Assembly (NCBI GenBank): GCA_016711225.1
Contig: JADJTK010000001.1
Span: 383,230 to 447,229 of the forward strand
Source: Opitutaceae bacterium
GTDB taxonomy: Bacteria > Verrucomicrobiota > Verrucomicrobiia > Opitutales > Opitutaceae
Length of the DNA: 64,000 bases
Direction of reading: 5' to 3'
Both the position numbers and the translations under genes were made by a program. This document shows, one piece after another, positions 42,421 to 51,992 of this stretch; the first letter of the stretch is position 1; each line of letters starts with the position of its first letter. The notes beneath the pieces are model-generated. The model did not search any database and was not told where the DNA came from. It saw nothing but the letters and a program-made list of their open reading frames with translations.

Positions 42421-45120
42421 GTGCTCGCTCGGTCTTCCGGCTCTTCGTCCCGTGTATCTTCGGTCCTTCTCGGGAGGGAGGCGTGCGGCATCGCCCTGTG
42501 CCGGCTGGTGCTCGCGGGGTTCTTTGTGGCCGTCTTGCCCGTTGCCCCGACCGCCACGATCGCCGCGCCGGGCGAGACGGTTATCGATGTGGGTACGCTC
42601 GGGGCGATCGGCGACGGCACCGTCCACCGGGTGCAGGAATGGATCGGGCAGGGGCGCTACCGCAGCCTAGCCGAGTTGCAGCGTGACTACCCGGAGGTGG
42701 CCTCGCTCCACTGGAGCATCGACGAGGCGGCCTTTGCGCGGGCCCTGGCGCTGTTGCCGGAGGAGGGGGGCACCATCGTACTTCCGGCCGGCCGTTACGT
42801 CGCGGCGGCGCAGAGCTGGACGATCCGGCGCGACCACGTGCGGCTGCTGGGCGACGGCGCCGACCGCACGATCTTGTCGACCGCCCCCGGCCTCTCCGAT
42901 GCCCTGGTACTCTCGCCCTACCGGCATGGAGGTTGGCGCAGCGCCCCCGATCAGATTTATCCAATAGATTCCGGCAGTGGCTCGATCGGTGCCGCTGGGG
43001 TGCAGTTGCGTGTGGCCGCCTGGGCCGCCGATTTCCGGCCAGGCGATTTGGTCTTCATCCGCAACGGCGCCTGCCGTTTCGACCAGGACTACGGCGAATT
43101 CAACGAGGTTGCGGGCGTCGACGACGCCGGTTTTCTCCGGCTACGGCATCCGCTTTCGCGCGACTACTCGCTGGCGCGCCTCGCCTGGGCGGGCGAGGTG
43201 GCCGCTCCTTTCGCCCTGCCGGCCGAGCAGCAGACGGCTGTGGTCGCGATCCGCACCGGCGAGGGTTATTTCAGCCCCAAAACGGGCGACGCGATCTCGA
43301 TCGGCGGGGAGCTTCTCGCGGTGGCAGCGGTGACGGGCGACCGGCTAAGCGTGCGCAACCCGGGACGGGCGAACGCGCCGGCGGGCACGGTCATCCCGGT
43401 GGGGGCCAGGATCGCCATGGCGCGCGGGGTGATCCGTCTCACCCAGACCACGCGTGATTTCCGGGCCGAGGCCCTCACGATCATCGGGCGGCGCAAGGTT
43501 GTCGTCGTATCGAATTCTTACGGCAGCGTCTTTCGCGACTGTGTGCTCATTCGCGATCCGGAGGGCGTCGACATGAACGGAGGGCTCACGATCGACGGCG
43601 ACGACGGCCGCTGGGCGCGCTTCGAGCGCTGCACGCTGCGCGCCGCTCCGCCCTGGCCCATGCAGTTTGCCCGCTCGTTCGGCGGGGTGGTGTTCAGCGA
43701 CTGTGTGTTTGCCGATGCCAATGTTGGCTTCACCGAATTCAACTTCGACTGCGAGGTTCGCGACTCGGTCTTCCTTTTCCATGGAGCCTGGCCGCCAGCG
43801 GTGGTGGTGGTCGGGAAGTCGTGTGGCGACCTGCGCATCCTCGAGAATCGGATCTTTGCGGTGAACGCCGCCGCGATCTTTAGTGGGCACCAGGACATCC
43901 AGTCGCAGAAACTCAATGCCGAGGGCGACACGCTCATCGGCAACAACACCATCCAGGTCATGGGCAGCACTCCGGTCTATGTGTTTCCCGCCTCCCGGCC
44001 GCCGCTGCTCATCGGCAACCGCGTCGCCAATCCGCCGGACCTCAAGTTTCCGGATGCGCGGGCGGTGGCGACGACGATTGCGGCCGAACCTGAGGGCGCC
44101 GTGGCAGCAGAGGGCGGCGAGGTGGTTCTGGCGGTCGTGGCCGGTGGCTCCGCGCCGCTCGACTACCAGTGGCGCCGGGCGGGGCGGGCGCTCGCCGGGG
44201 CGACCGGCTCCACCCTGGCGCTGCGCCGGATCGGTCCTCTGGATGCGGGAGTGTACGACGTGGCGGTGACGGGCGTGACGACGGCGCACTCGCGCCCGGT
44301 CGTTGTGGGGGTGCGGCCGCCCGCGGGGGCCCGTGTGGCCGGCGCCGTGTTCACCGCGCCGCAGTGGCAGGGGATCCGGCATCCCAACGGCAATGTCTAC
44401 GACCAGTTTCTGCTCGCGGGGCCGGCGGGCACATTCACTGCGTTGCCGGGCCGCATCGCCCGGATGTCGTTCCTCGACCCGCAACACAACATCGTGCAGG
44501 TAGAGCTGTCGGGTGCGGGTGCGGTGACGGTCGTGCTGGAGGATCCCGTGGGGCCAGTGGCCCCGGCGCTCTATCGGCAGCAGGAGGTGCGTTATATGCA
44601 GGGAGCGGTTACAGTGGTGCTGGCCGGCGCCGATGCTTCCACGCACCTCTCGGTCTACTCCGTGGGGCCGATGACGAATCCCGGCGTGACGCGTCCGGAG
44701 GTGACCTACGACGGTTGGGCCCGCTTGGTGGCGCTCGGCGTCGTGAGCGACAGCGGGGCCGTGGGCGGCCTGCATCTCGGGAATGTGGCGTTCGGCGCCG
44801 AGCATGGATTCTGCGGTGTGCTGGCGCCGTCGCTGGCGGCGGTCGTGCAGCTCCCCGTGCCGATCCATGATCTCGCGGCGGAGGCCGGCGCCTCCCCGGG
44901 GCTGGTGTTTGCCCCGGCCGGGGCGGTGGCGCTCGCCCTGGCGGGGGGCGATCTGCTGCAGCCCAACGGCGAGCTCGTCGCCGTCGCGGGGGTGGCGCGG
45001 TTCCTCCGGACCGATGGCATGGATTCTTCAGGACGGGCGGCTCCGTCGCGGGAGTGCCGGGCGGTACTGTGGTCGGACGCAGGCGGCGATATCACGAGCC
45101 TGCTTCTGGAGGGGCCCTGA
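42421..45120 (+). CDS. secreted beta-helix (pectate-lyase-like) protein with Ig-like and shared C-terminal domain
   Basis: 899 residues from GTG 42421, with a long signal region (LCRLVLAGFFVAVLPVAPTATIA). Residues 55-545 form a right-handed beta-helix of the pectate-lyase/glycosidase type (ALALLPEEGGTIVLPAGRYVAAAQSWTIRRDHVRLLGDG, then short ladder repeats such as FRDCVLIRD and VVFSDCVFADANVGFTEFNF). An Ig-like domain follows at about 555-625 (APLDYQWRRAGRALAGATGSTLALRRIGPLDAGVYDVAVTG). The last 270 residues match the C-terminus of the next gene product. Probably a surface polysaccharide-degrading or binding protein; no catalytic residues could be assigned. Confidence 0.8.
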   Translation: MLARSSGSSSRVSSVLLGREACGIALCRLVLAGFFVAVLPVAPTATIAAPGETVIDVGTLGAIGDGTVHRVQEWIGQGRYRSLAELQRDYPEVASLHWSIDEAAFARALALLPEEGGTIVLPAGRYVAAAQSWTIRRDHVRLLGDGADRTILSTAPGLSDALVLSPYRHGGWRSAPDQIYPIDSGSGSIGAAGVQLRVAAWAADFRPGDLVFIRNGACRFDQDYGEFNEVAGVDDAGFLRLRHPLSRDYSLARLAWAGEVAAPFALPAEQQTAVVAIRTGEGYFSPKTGDAISIGGELLAVAAVTGDRLSVRNPGRANAPAGTVIPVGARIAMARGVIRLTQTTRDFRAEALTIIGRRKVVVVSNSYGSVFRDCVLIRDPEGVDMNGGLTIDGDDGRWARFERCTLRAAPPWPMQFARSFGGVVFSDCVFADANVGFTEFNFDCEVRDSVFLFHGAWPPAVVVVGKSCGDLRILENRIFAVNAAAIFSGHQDIQSQKLNAEGDTLIGNNTIQVMGSTPVYVFPASRPPLLIGNRVANPPDLKFPDARAVATTIAAEPEGAVAAEGGEVVLAVVAGGSAPLDYQWRRAGRALAGATGSTLALRRIGPLDAGVYDVAVTGVTTAHSRPVVVGVRPPAGARVAGAVFTAPQWQGIRHPNGNVYDQFLLAGPAGTFTALPGRIARMSFLDPQHNIVQVELSGAGAVTVVLEDPVGPVAPALYRQQEVRYMQGAVTVVLAGADASTHLSVYSVGPMTNPGVTRPEVTYDGWARLVALGVVSDSGAVGGLHLGNVAFGAEHGFCGVLAPSLAAVVQLPVPIHDLAAEAGASPGLVFAPAGAVALALAGGDLLQPNGELVAVAGVARFLRTDGMDSSGRAAPSRECRAVLWSDAGGDITSLLLEGP

Positions 45121-45291
45121 AGCGCCGGGCGAGGCATCCGAGGCTGTAGGCTGCCCTTCGCGCCTGGAGGCACGTCCCGGAGTGCGGTAATCCCCAGCCG
45201 GCACGACGGTCTAGGGTGGTGTCCGTGCATGGCCGGGGGAAACTCCTGCTCCGACTGGCGGAATTTCCCCGATCGACTAGCCTCCGCCCCA

Positions 45292-48200
45292 ATGAACCGC
45301 ATTCAGCTGGCTACCACCTGGCTGCTGTGGGTGCTGGCGGCGCTTGCTGCCCGCGCTGCCCTCGATCCTTTTGACGCGTCGCCGGCCTGGCCGGTTGCCG
45401 CTGAACCGCGCCTCGTGCCCGCGCCTGCGGCGGCCGGCTTGCTCCGACTCCTCATCGTCGAGGAGCGCCTAGGCCTTCCTCGGAGTAACGAGCTGGTCCG
45501 CGTCGCGGTGTTCCTGCACAGCGACGAACCGGTCGACCCGCAAGCCTGGGTTGTCTACGCCGCGGAGGATACCGCGCGGGCGCGCCCGCTGGTCCACCAG
45601 GCCGACGATATCCGGCGGGATGACACAGGCCGAATCACCCGTTTCCATCTCTATTTCCCGGTGTCGCTCGGCCCGTGGGAGCGCCGGAGGTTTGTCCTCG
45701 CGGCCGGCACCAACCCCGCCGCCTCCGTCCCGGCGGTCGCGGCGCGGCGCAGCGGCGACCAGGTGAACTTTGCGGGCGACGATCTGGCGGTGACCTTCGA
45801 CGTCGCCGGGCCGCGCGCCGGTGCAATCACCGGTTTGGCCCCGCGCGGTCTGAGCGTCACCTTGCCGGACGGGATGCTTGCGCCGCGTCTCAATCTGGTG
45901 CGGCAGGATGCCGGTGTCGCCACTCTGCGCTCGACCGAGGTGGATTTTGCCAACCCCGACGCCCTCGAGGTGCGTGACCTGCGCTGGGGCACCGGACCAT
46001 GGTTTGCCAAGCTCGTCGTGCGCGTGGGGCCGCGTGGTCTGCCCGACAGCGCGGAGTTTACGTACCGAATCCCCAAGTATGGAGCCGTGTTGGTGCAGAC
46101 CGAGCGGCTGGCCCCGGACGAGCAGGGCACGGCGGAGGTCGTCGGTGCGACCGATCACCAGTTGCTGGAGGGGCGGCTGCGCCTGGGGAACGGCCTTGCG
46201 GCCCCGGTCGTCGTCTCGGTGCCCGTAGGTCTGCGACGGCTCACCCGCTGGACCAACGGCCAATACAACCGCGCCCTCGTCGATCCTGCCGGCAGCGGCA
46301 GCATCCTGGCCGTGCCCTATGTGCAGACGGGGCCCAGCGGGGCGAGTGTAGCGGCGGACGGTACGGTGGCCTTCTCGGGCCCCGGGGTGTTTCGGCGTAC
46401 CTCGGACGCCAACAGCGGCACGTTGCGCGCCTTCTGGGGGGAGACGCGGTTCGTCTTCTCGTCGGCCGTCACCGAGGAGGCGTTGTGGGAGGTCGGCCGG
46501 CGGCAGTTCCAACCGCTGACCGCAGTCGCCGAGGAGCCGGCGGTGGGCCCGGCCGAATTCCGGGCGCTGCTGCCGGCGGTGGCCGACCGGTTCTGGGCGA
46601 TCCAGAACTGGGGCCGCAGCCGGTTGCAGACCGGGTCGATCCATTGGATCGCGCACAACCGGGCGGGCTTCGACCAGCAACTCGGCGGCACGGCCGCCCC
46701 GGCCGGGGTGACGACCGATCCCTACAACATAACCTACTCGATGGCGGCGGCCCCGCTGTTTGCCCGTTTCGTGACCACGACCCCGAAGCTGACCGATTTC
46801 TGCTACACGATTGCCACCGCCTCGCGGGCGGCGAACGCCCGGGTCGATGCTTACGGGTTCCCCTATATCAACTGCTTTGGTACGGCCCTCAACATGCAGA
46901 TCGGGACCCTCGGTCTGGGCCTGTGGGGTGGGGCGCAGCGCGCCGACTCCTCGCTGGCCCGCTTCTGCCGCGACGCCGCGAATCCGCTCAGCGTGCTCGG
47001 CGTTTACGGACACGGGCAGCACCCCTACGCGGGGGTGCTCGGTTCGCCCCAGCAGACCGACCTCGTCTACCAGGCCAATTCCGACCTCGCGCTGCGGGCC
47101 GTGGAGATCACTTCCAACGAGGACTTCGGGCTGCATCCGATGCAGCTCACCCGCTACTTCGACAGCATCGATGTGACGGCCGACCTCCAGCACCGGCCGT
47201 TCGAGGGCAGCACCAAGCGCAGTTGGAGCCGCGCGAATTTCTTCCGTTGCCAGTCCCATGACCACCGTTGGGAGGAGTGGGACTGCGCGCCGTTGGCCGG
47301 GATGTTCACCCGCGCCGGGGACGGCGGAGCGGTGGGGTGCACCGAGGGAGCGTACTGGCTTCGCTACGCCGCGGGCGGCACGATCAACTGGGCCCGTCTG
47401 ATGTGGTTTGTCGAGGCGGACCTGATGCTCGAGTTCGGCCTGCAGTCCTACCAGCCGGTGGCGGGCCCTCCGCGGCCGGCGCTGCCAGCGGTGGAGCGGG
47501 GCGCGGGGGGCAACACCGTCGCGTGGGCGCCGGTGACCGGTGCCGGCGTGGTGGGCTACCGGATCTATCGGGCTGCCCGGATGGGCGGGCCGTGGAAGCT
47601 GTTGAATTCGCCGTATACGCAGCCTGCGCTCGAACCGCTCGTCGCCACTTCCTGGGTCGATCTCCAGGGTGGGCCGGCGGACGAGTACCTCGTGACGGCG
47701 ATCGACCAGAACGGGCGCGAGAGCCGCTGGTTCCCGGAGGAGCCGGCGGCGGAACCCGGGGCCGAGAGCAGTGGCCTGGTGGCGCAGCCCTGGTCGGCGA
47801 CCGCCACCGTCGGGACGGCCGCCTCCTTCAGCGTGGTGGCGGCCGGCGGCGGCGCCTTGACCTATCAGTGGTATCGCGGCGGCGTTGCCGTCGCCGGGGC
47901 CACCGCCGCCACCTTTGCGATACCGGCAACGACAGCGGCCGACGCCGGGATCTACGATGTGGTCGTGACGGGCGGGGGCGGGGCGATCTCCCGGCCGGTG
48001 ATCCTCGGCCTGCTGCCGGCGGCGGGCCGGCGCAGTGCCGGGGCGGTGACGACGAAACCCGAGTGGCAGGGACTGTACCACCCCAATGGAAACATCTACG
48101 ACCAGTTCCTGCTCAGCGGTGCGGCGGGGACTTTCAATGCTACGGAGGGGAGGATCGCGCGGATGTCCTTCCTCGATCCGGAGAACAACATCGTCCAAGT

Positions 48201-48819
48201 GGAGATGTCGGGCGCCGGGGCGGTCACGGTGGTGCTCGACGCCGCGAAGGGGCCGCTGGCTCCGGTGCTCTACAACCAGCCGGGCATCCTCTATATGCAG
48301 GGTGGCGCGACGATCGTGCTAGCAGGGGCCGATACAACGACGCATCTCTCGGTGTATTCGGTCGGTCGCCAGACCAACCCGGGCGTGACGCGGCCGGACG
48401 CCGCCTACAATGGCTGGGCCAACCTGCGGGTGTTGGCGGTGCGTAGTGCCGACGGCCACCTCGGCGGCCTGCACCTGGGCAACGCCGTCTTCGCCGCCAC
48501 GACCGGTTTTGCGGGTCTGTATGCACCGGAGGTGACGGCGCTGGCGCAACCGCCAGCGGTGCTGCACGAGCTTGCGGCGGGGGGCACTGCCGCGGCCTAT
48601 CTGGTATTCGCCCCCTCCGCCGCCGTGCCGGTCACGATTGCGGGCGGCACCCTGGCGCAGCCCAATCTGGAGGGCATCATGGTGGCCGGGGTGCATCGGG
48701 TGCAGATGGCGGCGGGGCTGGGTTCGTCGGGCCAGCCGGCTCCCGCCCGGGCGGTGCAGGGGCGGTTGCTTGATCCCGCCGGAGTGGATATCACCGCCTC
48801 GCTGGTAGTGGGGCCGTAG
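45292..48819 (+). CDS. large secreted protein with fibronectin-, Ig-like and shared C-terminal domain
   Basis: 1175 residues with a signal peptide (LATTWLLWVLAALAARAA). Residues 40-720 are an unfamiliar beta-rich region beginning LRLLIVEERLGLPRSNELVRVAVFLHSDEP, with FCYTIATASRAANARVDAYGFPYINCFGTALNMQ and HDHRWEEWDCAPLAG further on; the plan recalls YetA/rhamnogalacturonan-lyase-like proteins but I am not certain. About 722-820 is fibronectin III-like (NTVAWAPVTGAGVVGYRIYRAARMGGPWKLLN), 825-895 Ig-like (LTYQWYRGGVAVAGATAATFAIPATTAADAGIYDVVV), and 900-1175 the domain shared with the upstream gene. It starts 171 bp after that gene. Confidence 0.78.
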   Translation: MNRIQLATTWLLWVLAALAARAALDPFDASPAWPVAAEPRLVPAPAAAGLLRLLIVEERLGLPRSNELVRVAVFLHSDEPVDPQAWVVYAAEDTARARPLVHQADDIRRDDTGRITRFHLYFPVSLGPWERRRFVLAAGTNPAASVPAVAARRSGDQVNFAGDDLAVTFDVAGPRAGAITGLAPRGLSVTLPDGMLAPRLNLVRQDAGVATLRSTEVDFANPDALEVRDLRWGTGPWFAKLVVRVGPRGLPDSAEFTYRIPKYGAVLVQTERLAPDEQGTAEVVGATDHQLLEGRLRLGNGLAAPVVVSVPVGLRRLTRWTNGQYNRALVDPAGSGSILAVPYVQTGPSGASVAADGTVAFSGPGVFRRTSDANSGTLRAFWGETRFVFSSAVTEEALWEVGRRQFQPLTAVAEEPAVGPAEFRALLPAVADRFWAIQNWGRSRLQTGSIHWIAHNRAGFDQQLGGTAAPAGVTTDPYNITYSMAAAPLFARFVTTTPKLTDFCYTIATASRAANARVDAYGFPYINCFGTALNMQIGTLGLGLWGGAQRADSSLARFCRDAANPLSVLGVYGHGQHPYAGVLGSPQQTDLVYQANSDLALRAVEITSNEDFGLHPMQLTRYFDSIDVTADLQHRPFEGSTKRSWSRANFFRCQSHDHRWEEWDCAPLAGMFTRAGDGGAVGCTEGAYWLRYAAGGTINWARLMWFVEADLMLEFGLQSYQPVAGPPRPALPAVERGAGGNTVAWAPVTGAGVVGYRIYRAARMGGPWKLLNSPYTQPALEPLVATSWVDLQGGPADEYLVTAIDQNGRESRWFPEEPAAEPGAESSGLVAQPWSATATVGTAASFSVVAAGGGALTYQWYRGGVAVAGATAATFAIPATTAADAGIYDVVVTGGGGAISRPVILGLLPAAGRRSAGAVTTKPEWQGLYHPNGNIYDQFLLSGAAGTFNATEGRIARMSFLDPENNIVQVEMSGAGAVTVVLDAAKGPLAPVLYNQPGILYMQGGATIVLAGADTTTHLSVYSVGRQTNPGVTRPDAAYNGWANLRVLAVRSADGHLGGLHLGNAVFAATTGFAGLYAPEVTALAQPPAVLHELAAGGTAAAYLVFAPSAAVPVTIAGGTLAQPNLEGIMVAGVHRVQMAAGLGSSGQPAPARAVQGRLLDPAGVDITASLVVGP

Positions 48820-49239
48820 GAATGACGAAGGTCCATCGCAGGCCGCCGAGGACGCAGAGAGGCACAGCGACCGACACGGGGCACGTCCAAGCAGAAGCTG
48901 TTTCCTTGAAGAGCTTCGTCCGACTCCGCCCTTCCTTCGCCGGTTCTTCTCCCCTACGCATTGTCCACAGGTTGCGCCCCCTTCCTCGAGGGGCGAAGCC
49001 CACGGGGCGCATCCAAATGCCAAATTTTCGTAACGTTGGCGCGCGCCGCGGAAAACCAGAACTGTGTCCTTGATGACCTTCGACAGACCGGCAACCTCGC
49101 CGCTTCAGTCTCTTGGCGGCGATGGTGCCTAGCGCCTTTCCGTGGAGAGTTTGCGCCCCGCCCTTGTGGGGAGTGCGTAGGCACTCAAATGGGGCGGGGC
49201 ATTTTTGTGCCCGGCCTCGACGAGCCCCGCCCGCGCCGT
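48820..49239. other. 420-bp convergent gap, no supported gene
   Basis: The sequence AGGACGCAGAGAGGCACAGCG near 48848 looks like degenerate interspersed repeat text. A short GTGCGTAGGCAC hairpin lies near 49170. An 83-codon plus-strand frame here is repeat-derived and not listed. Confidence 0.45.
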
Positions 49240-50043
49240 TCACTGCACCGCCACGGCCTTGAAGAAGGTGTAGCAGAACACCCCGTCGGGCTCGGCCGTC
49301 CGGTAGAGGTCGCGCACCGCGGCCGACCATTCGGCGGGCGGCATCAGCCCCTGTGCCAGCGCCTGTTCGCCCACCCCCTCCACCATGGCGCTGAAAGTCT
49401 TCCGCGAGAACCCGTCCTGCAAGGCGGGGCGGCTGCCGTCGGCGTACACCATCCGCGGCGACACACGCACCTCCGCAAAACCCGCCTCGGTCAGCATCGG
49501 ATACAGCCGGCGCCCAATCAACGCGTCGCCTCCGCCGCGCCGCTGCAGTTCGACCAAGCACTCCACCGCCCGGCGCGCGCCGGCGCTGTCGGGATGGAAA
49601 TACGTCGAGCCATGGTCGCCCTCGATGACGGTCAGCGTGCCGCCCGGCTTGAGAACCCGGCGCAGTCTTGCCAACGCCCCCACCGGATCGGCCAGGTGCT
49701 CGAGCACGAAGCAGACAAACACGTGGTCGAACTGCCCGTCGGCGAAGGGGAGGGCGAAGATGTCGGCTTGCTCGAAGGTCACATTGTCGGCACCGGCGCG
49801 CAGCACCGCCTCGCGCGCCTGGGCCAGGGAGGTCGGGGAGATGTCCACCGAAACGATCTGCGCTTGTGGGCTGTGGGCGGCGAGCGTCACCGTCTGGGCG
49901 CCCACTCCACAACCGGCCTCCAGCACGAGGCTACCGGCCGGATAGCGGGTGTCGCCATGGAGCAGGTCCGTGAGCGTGGTCGCCTGGTCGACCAGCCGCT
50001 CGCTCTCCCGTGCCGAGTATCCGTGGACGTATTCCGAGCTCAT
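49240..50043 (-). CDS. class I SAM-dependent methyltransferase
   Basis: 267 residues. Motif I is VLEAGCGVGAQTVTLAAHSP (about 40-58), acidic residue at the end of beta-2 in IVSVDISPTSL, motif near ADIFALPFADGQFDHVFVCFVLEHLADP, and LKPGGTLTVIEGDHGSTYFHPDS. This pattern is shared by UbiE/arsenite-type small-molecule methyltransferases; the substrate is not evident. The ATG at 50043 was chosen because upstream codons in the open frame do not look like protein. It follows the TonB genes on the same strand, separated by a hairpin. Confidence 0.88.
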   Translation of the reverse strand: MSSEYVHGYSARESERLVDQATTLTDLLHGDTRYPAGSLVLEAGCGVGAQTVTLAAHSPQAQIVSVDISPTSLAQAREAVLRAGADNVTFEQADIFALPFADGQFDHVFVCFVLEHLADPVGALARLRRVLKPGGTLTVIEGDHGSTYFHPDSAGARRAVECLVELQRRGGGDALIGRRLYPMLTEAGFAEVRVSPRMVYADGSRPALQDGFSRKTFSAMVEGVGEQALAQGLMPPAEWSAAVRDLYRTAEPDGVFCYTFFKAVAVQ

Positions 50044-50096
50044 GACTGAGGTTGAGTCTGCTTTTGCGGCGGGCGTCAACCCCGCCCTGCCAACGA

Positions 50097-50124
50097 GGAA
50101 GCCGCGGTGGTGGCCGCGGCTTCC
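50097..50124. terminator. strong hairpin between TonB-like gene and methyltransferase
   Basis: GGAAGCCGCGG (50097-50107) and CCGCGGCTTCC (50114-50124) form a perfect 11-bp stem with a 6-base loop, 24 bp past the TonB-like stop. No T-run follows on either strand, so terminator activity is uncertain. Confidence 0.5.
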
Positions 50125-50148
50125 GGTTCCCCCCAACTTGCCTGCCCC

Positions 50149-50925
50149 TCAGGTGTCGCGTTCCACGGCGAAATTCATCGGGATCTCCATGCGGGTGTTC
50201 ACCCGGTTGCCGTCCTTCATGCCGGCCTTGAACTTCCACTTCAGCAGCGCTTCCGCCGCCGATACTCCAAACTCTGGATAGTTGGCGCTCACCACCTCGA
50301 CGTCGGAGACGTCGCCGCGGCTGTCGACCACGAAGCGCAGCACCACCTTGCCGGCGAGCCCTTGCCGTTTGAGCTCGAAGGGATAGCGCGGATTCACGCG
50401 GTTGGCGGCCACCGGAACTCGATCCAGGTCCCTTTGGTTGAAGATCACGCCGGTAGTCCGCCGGCCGCTAACGACGGGCTTCCGCGGCACTTCCCAGCTC
50501 TTCTTGTTCGGATCCGGGAACTTGAGCACAACCTTTTCGGCTTTGATCGTGATGTCCCCGTCAAACGGGTTCGCGATCGGTTCGGCAAAGTGGGCTGGGG
50601 TCTCGTCTGCTCCGGCAGTCTCGGTGTTCTCCTCCCGCTTCCCTTCCTCAAGGGTGGGTTCCGGCTTCACGGGCTCCTCTTCGACCACCACCTCGGCCCA
50701 TCCTTCCGGTAGGCCGCCAAGGTCGGTAGGCAGAGCTTCGGACGGGGGAGGCACCCGCGGCGTATTGAAGGCGAACAGCACCGTGGCGTGCAGCACGGCC
50801 GAGCCGGCGATGCCGGCGAAGAAGGAGGTCTTGTGCGGCATCAGGTAGCCGACCGACGTGACCGCCGGCAGCCGACGAAACAGACTGGGGAGAATCCGAG
50901 AGAGCAGGGCAATTTTCGTGATCAT
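50149..50925 (-). CDS. TonB-family energy transducer (first of tandem pair)
   Basis: 258 residues. A short cytoplasmic N-terminus, one membrane anchor (FFAGIAGSAVLHATVLFAFN, residues 30-50), a Pro/Glu-rich linker (EEEPVKPEPTLEEGKREEN) and a C-terminal TonB domain with RYPFELKRQGLAGKVVLRFVVDSRGDVSDVEVVSANYPEFG and a final Trp-Lys-Phe (LLKWKFKAG). TonB links proton-motive force to outer-membrane receptors. Very similar to the upstream gene, including the first 30 residues, so the pair arose by duplication. Start at MITKIALLSR, where both copies agree. Confidence 0.9.
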   Translation of the reverse strand: MITKIALLSRILPSLFRRLPAVTSVGYLMPHKTSFFAGIAGSAVLHATVLFAFNTPRVPPPSEALPTDLGGLPEGWAEVVVEEEPVKPEPTLEEGKREENTETAGADETPAHFAEPIANPFDGDITIKAEKVVLKFPDPNKKSWEVPRKPVVSGRRTTGVIFNQRDLDRVPVAANRVNPRYPFELKRQGLAGKVVLRFVVDSRGDVSDVEVVSANYPEFGVSAAEALLKWKFKAGMKDGNRVNTRMEIPMNFAVERDT

Positions 50926-51014
50926 GATTTCTGGGGTAGTTGCATTAGGGAAACGCACGGGCCGGGGATTTCTTAGGAAGAATCGCGGTTTTCTTCCGGT
51001 TTCGCCCGCCTCCC

Positions 51015-51782
51015 TCAGGCGCCGCCGTCCAGCGAGAACTTGAGCGGCAGTTCCATCCGGGTGCTCACTCGGCGACCGTCCTTCATGCCGGCTTTGAACT
51101 TCCACTTCACGATCGCGTCGGCTGCTGCGCTGCCGAATTCGGGGTGAGTGGCGCTCACCACCTCGACGCCGGAGACGTTGCCGCGATCGTCGACCACGAA
51201 CCGCAGCACCACCGTACCCGTGGCCCCGATGCGCTTGAGCTCAAAGGGATAACGCGGCGCCGCGTGAGTGGCCACCACCGGGCGGTTGTCGAGGTCGTCG
51301 ATTGGGACCAAGACGCCCCCGGCCTCGACGCTACCCGGGATCGGACCGGTGGGAATACCCCCGAGATGCGCCGCCATGCTCGGCATCCTGCCGACATCGC
51401 GGATGGGAACCTCCAGATGGATTCCGTCCCGGGCCGGGTTGGGGCTGAGTTCCGGCAGGCGCGCGTACTCCGAGTTCCGCGCGGTGGCGGGCGTGGGCTC
51501 CGGCGCCTTCTTCGTCTCGGGCTCGGGCTTCGGCGCTTCCTCCGGCGGGCGCGAGAGCTCACGCCACACCACTCTCGCCGCGACGGGTGGTTCCTTGGCT
51601 GGAGTCACGACCGGCGCTGCGCTGAGGCCGAAAAGCACCGTGGCGTGCAGCACGGCCGAGCCGGCGATGCCGGCGCAGAAATGAGTCTTGTGCGGCATGC
51701 GGTAGCCGACCGACGTGACCGTCGGCAGCCGACGAAGCAGACTGGAGGGAATCCGAGAAAGCAGGGCAATTTTCGTGATCAT
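51015..51782 (-). CDS. TonB-family energy transducer (second of tandem pair)
   Basis: 255 residues with the same plan: anchor FCAGIAGSAVLHATVLFGLS, a Pro/Lys/Glu linker (EEAPKPEPETKKAPEPTPATA), and a TonB C-terminal domain (RYPFELKRIGATGTVVLRFVVDDRGNVSGVEVVSATHPEFG to IVKWKFKAGMKDG). Upstream DNA of both copies also matches for about 30 bp (CGTTTCCCT near the start, then ATCATGATCACG), so promoter and gene were duplicated together. The linker and middle differ strongly, which suggests partner specialisation. No ExbB/ExbD genes lie in the window. Confidence 0.9.
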   Translation of the reverse strand: MITKIALLSRIPSSLLRRLPTVTSVGYRMPHKTHFCAGIAGSAVLHATVLFGLSAAPVVTPAKEPPVAARVVWRELSRPPEEAPKPEPETKKAPEPTPATARNSEYARLPELSPNPARDGIHLEVPIRDVGRMPSMAAHLGGIPTGPIPGSVEAGGVLVPIDDLDNRPVVATHAAPRYPFELKRIGATGTVVLRFVVDDRGNVSGVEVVSATHPEFGSAAADAIVKWKFKAGMKDGRRVSTRMELPLKFSLDGGA

Positions 51783-51992
51783 GATAGTTGGTGTAGTTAC
51801 CCCAGGGAAACGCATACGGTGGCGATTTCTTAGGAAGAGCCTTTCGCCGGCCGCGGCTTCCCCGGACGCGGCGGCGCGGCGAAGTTGGGCTCAGTGTTCG
51901 AGCATGCCCGACCCAAAGGTGTCCTCCCAAACCGGTTGCCTTCGGCCCCTCGGGGCGACGAAACTCAAGCCGCCAATCCATCCCCCATCCCC

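Noticed and set aside
45469..48198. 909-codon minus-strand open frame
   Set aside because: Antisense shadow of the large secreted protein; Arg/Gly/His-rich with no recognisable pattern.
48822..49073. 83-codon plus-strand ORF
   Set aside because: Begins in degenerate interspersed repeat text and shows no protein-like pattern.
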